Below are positions 10,419-20,100 of a DNA stretch of 64,000 bases, one piece after another. The notes below the pieces were generated by a model. The model ran no database searches and had not been told where the DNA came from. It saw only the letters and a list, made by a program, of their open reading frames with translations. Position 1 is the stretch's first letter. Each line of letters starts with the position of its first letter. Position numbers and translations under genes: made by a program. Source of the DNA: Acetitomaculum ruminis DSM 5522 (lineage in GTDB: Bacteria; Bacillota; Clostridia; Lachnospirales; Lachnospiraceae); the NCBI RefSeq assembly GCF_900112085.1, contig NZ_FOJY01000005.1, forward strand, positions 66,123 to 130,122, in the 5' to 3' direction.

Positions 10419-10601
10419 TTATTCACATTGGAATGTGGAAAATGTGGATATGTGGAAAAATAAAAAAATTCTCTTTAATTTATTGAAAAATAAAAGATTT
10501 TAATGTAAGTCAATTATCCACAAATTAATCACAGAAAAATAAAAAAAACCCACATATTTATTTACAAAATTTGTTAATAAATATGTGGATAATGTGGAAA
10601 A
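10419..10601. promoter_or_regulatory. DnaA-box cluster between murC and dnaD
   Basis: This occupies the 355-bp gap between murC and dnaD. Perfect DnaA boxes: TTATCCACA at 10514-10522 (+) and its complement TGTGGATAA at 10584-10592 (-). One-mismatch boxes: TTATTCACA 10419-10427 (+), and on the minus strand TGTGGAAAA 10434-10442, TGTGGATAT 10443-10451, TGTGGAAAA 10451-10459 and TGTGGAAAA 10593-10601. Three sit head to tail at 8-9 bp spacing. The surrounding DNA is extremely AT-rich (for example 10460-10505). There is no dnaA or dnaN nearby, so this is probably a regulatory DnaA-binding cluster, though an origin-like role cannot be excluded. Confidence 0.8.
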
Positions 10602-10605
10602 CTTT

Positions 10606-11982
10606 TTATTTTAGTAGGTCTTCGCCTACTTTTACAACATTTCCGGCACCCATAGTTATCAACAGGTCACCGTCAATACTTTGTGAAATAATAAACTTTT
10701 CAATTTCTTCAAAACTTTTAAAGTAATAAGCTTCTTTTCCCTTTTGTGCTAAAAGCTTTCTGATATCATCTGAAGATATTCCTAAATTGTCAGTTTCTCT
10801 GGCAGCGTAAATATCAGCTAAAATTATCATATCAGAAAGAGAAAGTGCATCTGCAAAATCCTTAAGGAAGGCCTTTGTCCTGCTGTAGGTATGAGGCTGG
10901 AATATAACAATAAGTCTTTTATGTGGATAATTTAAGGCAGCCTTTAAGGTGGCACTTATTTCAGTAGGATGATGAGCATAGTCATCAATAATGGTAGCTC
11001 CCTTAAAATTACCTTTTATTTCAAAACGCCTTTTGGCACCTCTAAATTCAAGGAGTCCGGATTTTATGTCTTTATAGGAAATCTCCATAAGTCGTAAAAA
11101 GGCAATAGCACTTAATGCGTTTAAAATATTGTGTTCTCCCGGAACTTTAAGAGTTATGACTTCTTCAAACTGACCCTTATATAATAATTTAAAATTCGTA
11201 CAGCCCTTTTCATCATAGGAAATATCTGTGGCAGAATAATCGCTTTTTGGGTCAAAACCAAAGGTGATAAGATTCGCCTTGCTTTCTTTTGCTATTTCTT
11301 CGTAATTTTCAATGCCTGTATTTATAATAAGATTTCCGTCTTCAGGAAGAAGATTTGTGAATTTTTTAAAGGAATTTCTTACATCTGCAAGGTCTTTAAA
11401 AAAATCAAGATGTTCTGCTTCAATATTTAAAATTATGGATGTGGTTGGAAACAGGCTTAAAAATGAATTGGTATATTCACAGGCTTCAGTTACAAAATAA
11501 GGAGATTTACCTATTCTGATGTTTCCGCCAATGCAATCAAGCATCCCTCCTACTGATACGGTAGGATCTTTTTTTGCTTCCATTAAAACCTGGGTAATCA
11601 TGGAAGTGGTAGTGGTTTTTCCATGGGTACCGGAAATTGCAAGGGAGTGGTCATAATTTTTCATTATTTGTCCCAAAAGCATAGCCCTTGTAAGAAGAGG
11701 TATATTTTTTTCTACTGCAGCCTGGTATTCTTCATTATCTTCGTGTATGGCAGCAGAATAAACAACTAGATCTATGTCATCACTTATATTTGAGGCTTTT
11801 TGGCCGATGAAAATTTTTATGCCTTCTAAGCTTAATTTGTCAGTGATGGTACTTTTGTTTGAATCTGAGCCGGAAACCGTGAAATTATTATGGTGCAGGA
11901 TAGTAGCCAGTCCGCTCATACTTATACCGCCGATTCCCATAAAATGAACATGGACAGGTTTAGAAAAATCTATCTGATACAT
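10606..11982 (-). CDS. murC: UDP-N-acetylmuramate--L-alanine ligase
   Basis: Cytoplasmic Mur ligase that adds L-Ala to UDP-MurNAc with ATP hydrolysis. The N-terminal Rossmann motif is HFMGIGGISMSGLA and the ATP-binding loop is SGTHGKTTTTSM (about residues 107-118). The central NIEAEHLDFF and C-terminal DDYAHHPTEISATL are family hallmarks. At 458 aa it is full length. AAGGAGG precedes the ATG at a normal distance. The gene stands alone between the DnaA-box region and an unknown membrane protein gene, all on the minus strand. Confidence 0.97.
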   Translation of the reverse strand: MYQIDFSKPVHVHFMGIGGISMSGLATILHHNNFTVSGSDSNKSTITDKLSLEGIKIFIGQKASNISDDIDLVVYSAAIHEDNEEYQAAVEKNIPLLTRAMLLGQIMKNYDHSLAISGTHGKTTTTSMITQVLMEAKKDPTVSVGGMLDCIGGNIRIGKSPYFVTEACEYTNSFLSLFPTTSIILNIEAEHLDFFKDLADVRNSFKKFTNLLPEDGNLIINTGIENYEEIAKESKANLITFGFDPKSDYSATDISYDEKGCTNFKLLYKGQFEEVITLKVPGEHNILNALSAIAFLRLMEISYKDIKSGLLEFRGAKRRFEIKGNFKGATIIDDYAHHPTEISATLKAALNYPHKRLIVIFQPHTYSRTKAFLKDFADALSLSDMIILADIYAARETDNLGISSDDIRKLLAQKGKEAYYFKSFEEIEKFIISQSIDGDLLITMGAGNVVKVGEDLLK

Positions 11983-12098
11983 TGTTTTGTCCTCCTTGTG
12001 TCATGTATCTTTAAGGGTCAGATATTTTTAATATAAGACCAGATGGTTTTGATTTAATTACAAAACTCAATTATATAACTTATTATTCTTTTTAACAA

Positions 12099-12947
12099 CT
12101 ATTCATCCTCAATCTTTTCTTTGACATAGCCATTTTGTCCCGGAGATTTCATCCATTTTGGCAAAGACTGACTTATGGTTAAATAATCAGCGTTTTTATC
12201 AGAATAGTAATATATTATGGAATATATATGTGAGGCATAGGTATGTTTATTATTATTCCAGGCTTTTAAGCCTTTTTTTGTTAATGCATAGGATAGGACA
12301 TGGCAGGTGTTTTTTTCATTTTCATCATCTTCATCTTTGCTTAAATTATTATCTTTGGGAATTAACAGATAATCATCTTCTTTTTTATACCATTTATCAA
12401 GAATATCTTTTGGAAGATAGGCATCTCTAACAGTTTCTGCCTCATTAATGTCTACCTTTTCATTGTTGGCAAAATTCTGGAAATATATTTCAATGCGTCT
12501 TATGGTATCGTCATTAGTATCTCCCTTCATGTTTAAAACAGTATAGTCAGAGTAATCAAAGGAAGAGTCGGAAAAAATGATTTTATTGGTAATAATTTCA
12601 TTCCAGATTTCGTGAGCTTTTTTGGTGCTGCCATAAAATTTTGGATGATTATCCTTTAATATCAGGGAAAAGTCAGAATCTTTTATTAAAACATCTGAAG
12701 AGGATATTTTCTCCTTAGTTGCAAAAGCTGTTATTTTATTACTGATATAGGATAAATCCGGAAGTCCGTTATTTAAGACATAAATACTTGCAACAAAAAC
12801 AAGTGAGCAAAAAAGTAAGGAAAAAAATTTCATTATACTTTTAATAAAGTCCTTACGAAAAAGACTGACTAGGCATAATATGGTGAAAACCACCATTCCA
12901 AGCAATGACAACATAAAAAAGGCCAGACAAACATTGTTAATATTCAT
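12099..12947 (-). CDS. Unrecognised membrane-anchored protein
   Basis: 282 aa, not recognised. Two N-terminal hydrophobic segments (about residues 7-28 and 38-58) form a hairpin anchor; the remaining ~220 residues would be extracytoplasmic. Visible features are a DSDFSLILKDNHPKFYGSTKK segment near residue 90-110, an acidic patch (NNLSKDEDDENEK) and Trp residues spaced through the C-terminal half (AHEIWNEI, LDKWYKKE, LKAWNNNK, LPKWMKSP). GGGAG precedes the ATG. It lies 116 bp upstream of murC on the same strand, so it could share a transcript with murC, but no functional inference is justified. Confidence 0.75.
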   Translation of the reverse strand: MNINNVCLAFFMLSLLGMVVFTILCLVSLFRKDFIKSIMKFFSLLFCSLVFVASIYVLNNGLPDLSYISNKITAFATKEKISSSDVLIKDSDFSLILKDNHPKFYGSTKKAHEIWNEIITNKIIFSDSSFDYSDYTVLNMKGDTNDDTIRRIEIYFQNFANNEKVDINEAETVRDAYLPKDILDKWYKKEDDYLLIPKDNNLSKDEDDENEKNTCHVLSYALTKKGLKAWNNNKHTYASHIYSIIYYYSDKNADYLTISQSLPKWMKSPGQNGYVKEKIEDE

Positions 12948-13129
12948 AAGCTCATACTCCCTATTGTATAAAAATAATTTTGTCCTTTAAAATTAATATA
13001 AATGAACAAAAAATCAAAGAGAAAAATCGGAAAATACACATATTTATTCTAACATATACATACATTTTTATGAATAATAAAAAATGTACAGAAAAAACCG
13101 ATTTATATATATAAGGTTTTAACATTAAA

Positions 13130-13138
13130 TGATATAAT
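13130..13138 (+). promoter_or_regulatory. Extended -10 promoter of glgC-glgD
   Basis: TGATATAAT (extended -10) lies 34 bp before the glgC ATG in an AT-rich 225-bp divergent spacer (12948-13172). No convincing -35 was found at the usual spacing. Confidence 0.5.
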
Positions 13139-13172
13139 CGTTAATATAATAATTATAAGAGAGGAAAAGCTT

Positions 13173-14444
13173 ATGATGAAAAAAGAAATGATTGCCATGC
13201 TTTTAGCGGGAGGTCAGGGGAGCAGACTTGGGGTACTTACTGCAAACATGGCAAAGCCGGCTGTGGCATTCGGGGGAAAATACAGGATAATTGATTTCCC
13301 TCTTAGCAATTGCATTAATTCCGGAATTGATACTGTTGGAGTTCTGACTCAGTATCAACCTCTTAAATTAAATTCACATATTGGAATTGGTATTCCCTGG
13401 GATCTGGATAGAAATGTAGGTGGAGTTTCAGTTTTACCGCCTTATGAAAAAAACGGTAACAGTGAATGGTATACCGGTACAGCTAATGCAATATATCAAA
13501 ATATCAATTATATTGAAACTTTTAATCCGGATTATGTATTGATATTATCCGGAGACCATATTTACAAAATGGATTATGAGATTATGCTGGATTATCATAA
13601 GGAAAACAGCGCCGGAATAACCATAGCCGCCATGCCTGTACCTATGAGTGAAGCCAGTCGTTTCGGTATTGTAGTGGCAGATGAAACAGGAAAGATAACA
13701 GAATTTGAGGAAAAACCTGCCAATCCAAAGAGTAATCTTGCCTCCATGGGAATTTATATCTTTGACTGGAAAATTTTAAGGGAGTCTTTGCTGGCATTAA
13801 AAGATGTAGAAGAATGTGATTTTGGAAAACATATTATTCCGTATTGTTTTGAAAAAAATATCAGAATATTTGCCTATGAATTTAATGGATATTGGAAAGA
13901 TGTTGGAACATTGTCTTCATATTGGGATGCAAATATGGAGCTTATAGATCTTGTACCTGAATTTAATTTGTATGAAGAATTCTGGAAAATCTATACAAAT
14001 AACAACAATGTTATTCAGCCGCAATATATAGGCCAGGAAGCCAAAATAGAAAGAAGTATAATTGGTGACGGTTCTAATATATACGGAAGTGTAATAAACT
14101 GTGTTATAGGTTCAGGAGTGACTGTTAAGGCCGGAAGCATAGTAAGGGATTCTATTCTTATGTCAAATACGGTTATAGGTGAAAACAGCAGAATTGAAAA
14201 AGCCATAATAGCTGATGATACAAAAATCGGCAACGATGTTATAGTAGGATTTGGGGATGAAAAAGCAAATAAATTAAATGATAAGATTTATAATTGCGGT
14301 CTGGTTACAATAGCTGAAAAAACAGTTATCCCTAACGGAGTAAAGATTGGAAAAAATACGGCTATTTCGGGAGTTACACAGCCAGAGGATTATCCTGCGG
14401 GAATTCTTGACAGTGGGGAAGTTATTATTAAAGAAGTAAAATAA
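13173..14444 (+). CDS. glgC: Glucose-1-phosphate adenylyltransferase, catalytic subunit
   Basis: Forms ADP-glucose from glucose-1-phosphate and ATP, the committed step of bacterial glycogen synthesis. The N-terminal nucleotidyltransferase shows [42 protein letters not shown] and the sugar-phosphate motif [12 protein letters not shown]. The C-terminal left-handed beta-helix repeats run through [19 protein letters not shown]. At 423 aa length is normal. Two consecutive ATGs occur; the first is used here behind AGAGAGG. It is 18 bp upstream of glgD, an operon. In Firmicutes GlgC works with GlgD as a hetero-oligomer. Confidence 0.97.
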   Translation: MMKKEMIAMLLAGGQGSRLGVLTANMAKPAVAFGGKYRIIDFPLSNCINSGIDTVGVLTQYQPLKLNSHIGIGIPWDLDRNVGGVSVLPPYEKNGNSEWYTGTANAIYQNINYIETFNPDYVLILSGDHIYKMDYEIMLDYHKENSAGITIAAMPVPMSEASRFGIVVADETGKITEFEEKPANPKSNLASMGIYIFDWKILRESLLALKDVEECDFGKHIIPYCFEKNIRIFAYEFNGYWKDVGTLSSYWDANMELIDLVPEFNLYEEFWKIYTNNNNVIQPQYIGQEAKIERSIIGDGSNIYGSVINCVIGSGVTVKAGSIVRDSILMSNTVIGENSRIEKAIIADDTKIGNDVIVGFGDEKANKLNDKIYNCGLVTIAEKTVIPNGVKIGKNTAISGVTQPEDYPAGILDSGEVIIKEVK

Positions 14445-14462
14445 TTTAAGGATGGTGATAAT

Positions 14463-15581
14463 ATGAATGCAATTGGTTTAATTTTAGCCGGCGGCAATAG
14501 TTTCGCCATGAGAGAACTTACGGATAAAAGAGCCACAGCTGCCATGCCGGTAGCCGGAGGCTATAGAAGTATAGATTTTGTATTAAGTAATATGACAAAT
14601 TCTGGAGTGAAGACAGTTGCGGTTCTTACTCAATACAATGCCCGTTCTTTAAATGAACACTTAAGTTCATCAAAATGGTGGAATTTCGGACGTAAACAGG
14701 GTGGATTATTTGTATTTAATCCTACCATTACAAAAGAAAATACAATGTGGTACAGGGGTACTGCAGACTGTATGTATCAAAACCTTGATTTTCTTTTAAG
14801 AAGACACGAACCATATGTAATTGTGGCAAATGGAAACTGCCTTTATAAAATGGATTATGGCAAGGTAATTGATTATCATATTTCAAAGGGCGCAGATATT
14901 ACGGTGGTTTGCAAAGAACTGCCTGGAAATACTGATTTTAGCCGTTTTGGTGTGATAAAAACCAATGAGACAAAAAGAATAATAGAGTTTGAAGAAAAAC
15001 CTATGATGGCTCATTCAAGAACAGTTTCTATTGGAGTTTATGTTATAAGAAGACGACTTTTAATTGAGCTTTTGCAAAGAAGTATTGTTGAAGGCAGATA
15101 TGATTTTGTAAATGATATTATAATTCGCTATAAAAACCTTAAAAAAATCTACGCCTATGAAATGGAAGGCTATTGGAGTAACATTTCCACTGTGGAAGCT
15201 TACTATCAGGCAAATATGGACTTTTTAAAGGAAGATGTCAGAAGTTACTTTTTTAATGAAAGTCCATACATTTTTTCAAAATCAGATGATATGCCTCCTG
15301 CAAAATATAACCCTGGGGCAGTAGTTAGAAATTCTCTGGTGGCCAGTGGATGTATAATTAACGGTACCGTGGAAAATTCAGTATTATTTAAAAAAGTTTT
15401 TGTAGGCACAAACTGTGTAATAAAAAATTCCATAGTTTTAAATGATGTGTATTTAGGGGATAATTCTCATTTTGAAAACTGTATAGTAGAAAGCCGGGGA
15501 ACTATGATTGAAAATGCATATCACATTGGAAGTGATGAAATAAAGGTAGTTATTGAAAAAAATGACAGATATATTTTGTAA
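14463..15581 (+). CDS. glgD: Glucose-1-phosphate adenylyltransferase, GlgD regulatory subunit
   Basis: Homologue of GlgC in which the catalytic GGxGxRL loop is replaced by GGNSFAMRELT, while KRATAAMPVAGGYRSIDFVL, the WYRGTADCMYQN-like segment and FEEKPMMAHS are kept. This is the pattern of GlgD, a non- or weakly catalytic partner that activates GlgC. The beta-helix C-terminus is shorter than in GlgC (372 versus 423 aa). AAGGATGGTGATAAT precedes the ATG. It is second in the glgC-glgD operon. The assignment rests on the altered loop and the gene pairing. Confidence 0.95.
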   Translation: MNAIGLILAGGNSFAMRELTDKRATAAMPVAGGYRSIDFVLSNMTNSGVKTVAVLTQYNARSLNEHLSSSKWWNFGRKQGGLFVFNPTITKENTMWYRGTADCMYQNLDFLLRRHEPYVIVANGNCLYKMDYGKVIDYHISKGADITVVCKELPGNTDFSRFGVIKTNETKRIIEFEEKPMMAHSRTVSIGVYVIRRRLLIELLQRSIVEGRYDFVNDIIIRYKNLKKIYAYEMEGYWSNISTVEAYYQANMDFLKEDVRSYFFNESPYIFSKSDDMPPAKYNPGAVVRNSLVASGCIINGTVENSVLFKKVFVGTNCVIKNSIVLNDVYLGDNSHFENCIVESRGTMIENAYHIGSDEIKVVIEKNDRYIL

Positions 15582-15826
15582 AGAGCATTTAAATAGCTAA
15601 TTTTAAAGGAATCCGGTGGATTTGTTAAGAGATATCCCACCCTTATAAGAGTAATTGGTGATGCTTTGAAAGGCATCTAATTAAATAAAGAGACAGAAAG
15701 TGAGACCGAAGTGTATGCTTTAGTCTCATTTTATTTAAGAATTATCCTCCTTTACAAGAAGGAAATATATTAATATTATAAGTAATGAATGTTTTAACCA
15801 AATTTGAAAATGAGAGGATGAATTTT
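15582..15826 (+). promoter_or_regulatory. Structured leader between glgD and the GlmU-like gene
   Basis: 245 bp without a gene. It contains, in order: small hairpin AATCC-GGT-GGATT (near 15611), a CCCACC run that can pair with GGTGG, hairpin GATGC...GCATC (15660-15677), a left arm TTAAATAAAGAGAC (15681-15694), and stem TGAGAC/GTCTCA followed by TTTTATTT. The left arm and TGAGAC compete for the same right arm. This resembles an attenuator, but I do not recognise a known riboswitch class. Confidence 0.4.
15701..15735 (+). terminator. Terminator/attenuator upstream of the GlmU-like gene
   Basis: Stem TGAGAC-CGAAG / CTTTA-GTCTCA with a 6-nt loop and a TTTTATTT tail. It ends the glgC-glgD transcript or attenuates the following gene. 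Confidence 0.6.
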
Positions 15827-16555
15827 ATGGCTACAATGAAAGCTTTAATATTGGCAGCCGGAAAGGGCAGCAGGATGAAATCTGACCTTCCAAAGGTTGT
15901 ACATAAGATTAACGATAAATGTCTTGCAGAATATGTTATAGATGAAGTAAAAAAAGCAGGAGTTGACGATATATGTCTTGTTACAGGTTATAAAGAAGAT
16001 ATTGTAAAGGCTAATATCAATAGAGAAGTATCCTATGTTAATCAGCCTGAGCAGTTAGGAACCGGTCATGCAGTAATGTGTGCAAAAGATTTTTTGGGAA
16101 ATGAAGGAAGCGTATTAATTCTTTGCGGAGATACTCCTTTAATAAGGGCAGAAAGTTTAAAGAATTTAATGGATTTTCATATAAAAAACAACAATATGGC
16201 AACTGTATTATCAGCTAAAGCAGATGACCCTACAGGTTATGGAAGAATTGTAAGAAATGAAAAGGGAGAATTTCTTAAAAATGTAGAGCATAAGGATGCA
16301 AGTATAGAGGAAAGAAAGATATGTGAGATAAATTCCGGAATGTATGTTTTTGATTGTCAGGCACTTTCAAATGCTCTTTCCCATTTAAAAAATGATAATG
16401 CTCAAAATGAATATTATCTGCCGGATGCCGTTTATATTATTAAAAATATGGGGCAAAAGGTAGATGCCATGATGATAGAGGATATGACAGAAATAGCAGG
16501 AGTTAATACAAAAGAACAGTTGGAGTATGCCAAATCCGTAATTGATAACAGATAA
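15827..16555 (+). CDS. Stand-alone UDP-GlcNAc pyrophosphorylase domain (GlmU N-domain-like)
   Basis: Nucleotidyltransferase expected to make UDP-N-acetylglucosamine from GlcNAc-1-P and UTP. It has LILAAGKGSRMKSDLPKVVH, QLGTGHAVMCA, ILCGDTPLI, DPTGYGRIVR, EINSGMYVFD and NAQNEYYLPD, all GlmU N-domain motifs. At 242 aa it lacks the C-terminal left-handed beta-helix acetyltransferase domain of bifunctional GlmU (~450 aa); the stop is clean and no remnant follows before pth. Start chosen at 15827 (GAGAGG 9 nt upstream); upstream ATGs at 15785 and 15818 add residues not typical of the family. It occupies the glmU position of the Firmicute glmU-pth-mfd cluster. Acetylation must be done elsewhere, or this is a related sugar nucleotidyltransferase. 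Confidence 0.85.
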   Translation: MATMKALILAAGKGSRMKSDLPKVVHKINDKCLAEYVIDEVKKAGVDDICLVTGYKEDIVKANINREVSYVNQPEQLGTGHAVMCAKDFLGNEGSVLILCGDTPLIRAESLKNLMDFHIKNNNMATVLSAKADDPTGYGRIVRNEKGEFLKNVEHKDASIEERKICEINSGMYVFDCQALSNALSHLKNDNAQNEYYLPDAVYIIKNMGQKVDAMMIEDMTEIAGVNTKEQLEYAKSVIDNR

Positions 16556-16567
16556 TAAGGGGTAAAA

Positions 16568-17188
16568 ATGTTTGAAGGTATAAAAAATTATTTCAGAAAG
16601 GAAAAAACAATGTTTATAGTAGCAGGACTGGGAAATCCCGGTAGCAAATATGAAAATACCAGACATAATGCCGGATTTTTGGTGATGGATGAGTTGGCAA
16701 ATAAAAGTATGATTACCATAGAAAAAAGGCAGAAATTAAGCTTTACAGGTGAAATACGAATCGATGGTAAAAAAACAGTTTTAGCTAAGCCTCAAACCTT
16801 TATGAATAATTCAGGAGAAAGTATCAGACCTCTTTGCGATTTTTATAAAATAGATATAAATAATGAACTTATTGTGGTTTATGATGATATTTCCTTAGAA
16901 CCGGGAAGCATCAGGGTAAGAAAAAAAGGAAGTGCCGGTGGACATAATGGAATGAAAAGCATTATCTCTCACCTTTCTACACAAGATTTTATAAGAGTAA
17001 GAGTAGGGGTAGGAGCCAAGCCTGCCAATATGGATCTGGCCGATTTTGTTTTAGCCACAACTAGGGGAAAGGATGCAGAACTTTTTAAAGAAGGAATAAA
17101 AAATGCTGCTGATGCTGTGGAATGCATTATAAAAGAAGGCGTTGATGCAGCTATGAACAAATATAATAAAAAAACAGTCAGGGAGTAA
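16568..17188 (+). CDS. pth: Peptidyl-tRNA hydrolase
   Basis: Recycles peptidyl-tRNA released from stalled ribosomes. Motifs are IVAGLGNPGSKYENTRHNAGF (catalytic His in TRHNAGF), KPQTFMNNSG, VVYDDISLEPG and GSAGGHNGMKSI. Two starts are possible: ATG 16568 with AAGGGG 5 nt upstream gives 206 aa with a 14-residue leader (MFEGIKNYFRKEKT); ATG 16610 with AAGGA upstream gives the usual ~192 aa length. The inner start matches the family better. The gene lies 12 bp after the GlmU-like gene and 3 bp before mfd, a conserved Firmicute cluster. Confidence 0.95.
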   Translation: MFEGIKNYFRKEKTMFIVAGLGNPGSKYENTRHNAGFLVMDELANKSMITIEKRQKLSFTGEIRIDGKKTVLAKPQTFMNNSGESIRPLCDFYKIDINNELIVVYDDISLEPGSIRVRKKGSAGGHNGMKSIISHLSTQDFIRVRVGVGAKPANMDLADFVLATTRGKDAELFKEGIKNAADAVECIIKEGVDAAMNKYNKKTVRE

Positions 17189-17191
17189 AAA

Positions 17192-20100
17192 ATGCAGGCT
17201 TTTGTTTCGTCATTAAATGAATCTGAGAAGTTTAGACAAATTAAAGACAAAATAAAGGATAACAAGGGAATAGTTGGGATAAGAGGCTGTATCGAGTCCC
17301 AAAAGACTCATCTTAGTTATGCTTTATCAAAGGGCTTTAAAAACAAAATAATAGTGACCTTTTCTGAAAGCAGGGCAAGGGAAATATATGAGGATATGCA
17401 GTTTTTTGATAAAGAAACCTGCATTTTTCCTGCAAAGGATCTGATTTTTTTTCAGGCTGATGTTCATAGCGGACTGATTACCGGGGAAAGAATGAAGGTT
17501 CTTGAAAAAATAATAGAAAAAAAGGATGTTACCATTGTTACGGTAATAGATGCCCTTATTACAAAAATGATACCCTTAAATATTATTAAAAAAGGGATAA
17601 TTTCTTTGGCAGAAGGTGATGAAACCAACTTGGACAAGCTGGCAAAACAGCTTGTTTTATCAGGCTATGAAAATAATTATCAGGTAGAAGCCAGGGGGCA
17701 GTTTTGTCTTAGAGGTGGAATTATTGATATTTTTCCTGTAACTTTTGAAAATCCCATAAGAATAGAACTATGGGGAGATGAGATTGATACTATCAGAAGT
17801 TTTAATCCACAAAGTCAAAGGTCTTTGGATGACAGATTAGAATTTGTCAATATTTATCCTGCCATGGAAATGATTCTTGATGAAAAAATCAAGTCAAAGG
17901 GTATTGAGTCCATTAAAAAGGATAGTAAAAAAATCTATGAAGAGTTTTCCAAAAAAATGGAAACTGAAAAAGCCTACAGGATAAAAAGTACCTGTGACAA
18001 GCTTATAGAAGATTTGGAAGAAGAAATTGAACTTACAAATTTAGACAGTTATATTAATTATTTTTACCGGGAAACAGTATCCTTTTTAGATTATTTTGAT
18101 AAAGATAATACTTTAATATTTATAGATGAACCCTCTAAAAACAGCGAAGAACTAAGACTTACCTACGAAGAATTTAATGACAGCAGCAAAAGACGCCTGG
18201 AGATGGGATATAATCTGCCTTTACAGGGAGATATTTTATTTGATAAGGGAAATATTATTCATAAAATGAATCAAATGAATTGTATTTGCCTGTGTACCAT
18301 AGAAAGTACAAGAGGTGAATGGAATATCAAAGAATTTTTTGATATTACCGTAAAATCCATAAATCCATATAATAACAGCTTTGAGCTGCTTATCAGTGAC
18401 CTTTTAAAATATAAAAAGCAAAAGAAAAAGGTAATTATTTTATCAGGTTCCAAAACCAGAGCCCAAAGGCTTTCAAATGAGCTTTTTAACAGAGAAATAA
18501 ACGCCTATTACACTGAAGATGCCAATCGAAAACTAAATAAAGGCGAGGTAATGGTTTATTGTGGAAGCTTAAAAAAAGGTTTTGAATATCCTTTATTGGA
18601 TTTTGCAATTTATACGGAAAGCGATATTTTCGGAAGAGAGGCAGCAAGAAAGAAAAAAAGAAATAATTACAAAAGTAATTCAGCCGGCATACAAAGCTTT
18701 TCTGAATTAAGTGTGGGAGACTATGTTGTTCATGAGGGGCATGGTCTTGGAGTATATAAGGGAATTGAAAAAATCGAAGTGGAAGGCGTAAAAAAAGATT
18801 ATATAAAAATTGATTATGCAAATAATGAAAATCTTTATATACCGGCCACAGCTCTGCATCTTTTGACTAAATATGCCTCTGCTGATGCGGCTCATAAACC
18901 TAAATTAAACAGATTAAACGGAAAAGAGTGGAAAAAAACCAGCTCAAAGGTAAGACAGGCAGTATGGGAAGTTGCAAAGGATCTAGTGGAATTATATGCA
19001 AAAAGGCAAAAAGAAAAAGGCTTTGCCTTTAGTGAAGACAGTCTATGGCAACACGAATTTGAGGAGATGTTTGCCTATGAGGAAACCGAGGATCAGCTCT
19101 ATGCCATAAAAGAAACCAAAAAAGACATGGAAAGTGACAAAATAATGGACAGGCTTATTTGCGGAGATGTAGGCTTTGGAAAAACAGAGATAGCCATAAG
19201 AGCCGCTTTTAAGGCAGTTCAGGACGGAAAACAGGTGGCATATCTTGTACCAACCACCATTCTTGCAGGGCAGCATTACAATACCTTTCTTGAAAGAATG
19301 AAGGATTTTCCTATACGGATAGAGTTAATGTGCCGATTCAGAACTCCTTCTCAGATTAAAAAAAGCATCGCTGATTTGAAAAAAGGAATGGTTGACATAA
19401 TAATCGGAACCCATAGAATACTTTCAAAAGATGTTTGTTTTAAAGATTTGGGTCTTCTTATAATAGATGAGGAGCAAAGATTTGGAGTTACCCATAAAGA
19501 AAAAATTAAACAGTTAAAAAACAATGTGGATGTTCTTACATTAAGTGCAACGCCTATTCCAAGAACCCTTCACATGTCCTTAGTAGGCATAAGGGATATG
19601 AGCGTTTTAAATGAAGCTCCTGTGGATAGAATGCCAATACAGACCTATGTTTTGGAATATGATGAAGAAATGGTCAGAAAGGCAATAACCAGGGAATTAT
19701 CAAGAAACGGTCAGGTTTATTATGTTTATAACAAGACAAAGGATATTGATGAAATAGCAGCATCTTTATCACGCCTGGTGCCTGATGCCAGAATAGAATA
19801 TGCTCACGGTCAGATGAGTGAAAGACAGTTAGAGTCCATTATGTATGATTTTATAAATGGAGAAATAGATATTCTGGTGTCAACAACCATAATTGAAACC
19901 GGACTTGATATACCAAATGTTAATACGATTATTATACATGATGCTGAAAACTTCGGACTTTCCCAGCTATATCAGTTAAGAGGAAGGGTAGGAAGGTCTA
20001 ACAGAACCTCCTTTGCATATCTATTATATAAAAGAGATAAGATTCTTAAAGAAGTGGCTCAAAAGCGTCTTTTAGCTATTAGAGAATTTACGGAATTAGG

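Noticed and set aside
10251-10605. Chromosomal replication origin (oriC)
   Set aside because: DnaA boxes and AT-rich DNA are present, but dnaA, dnaN and rpmH are absent and no skew data are available; kept only as a DnaA-box cluster.
15582-15784. glmS ribozyme, purine or c-di-GMP riboswitch before the GlmU-like gene
   Set aside because: None of the conserved core sequences of these classes is present; only the competing stems are supported.
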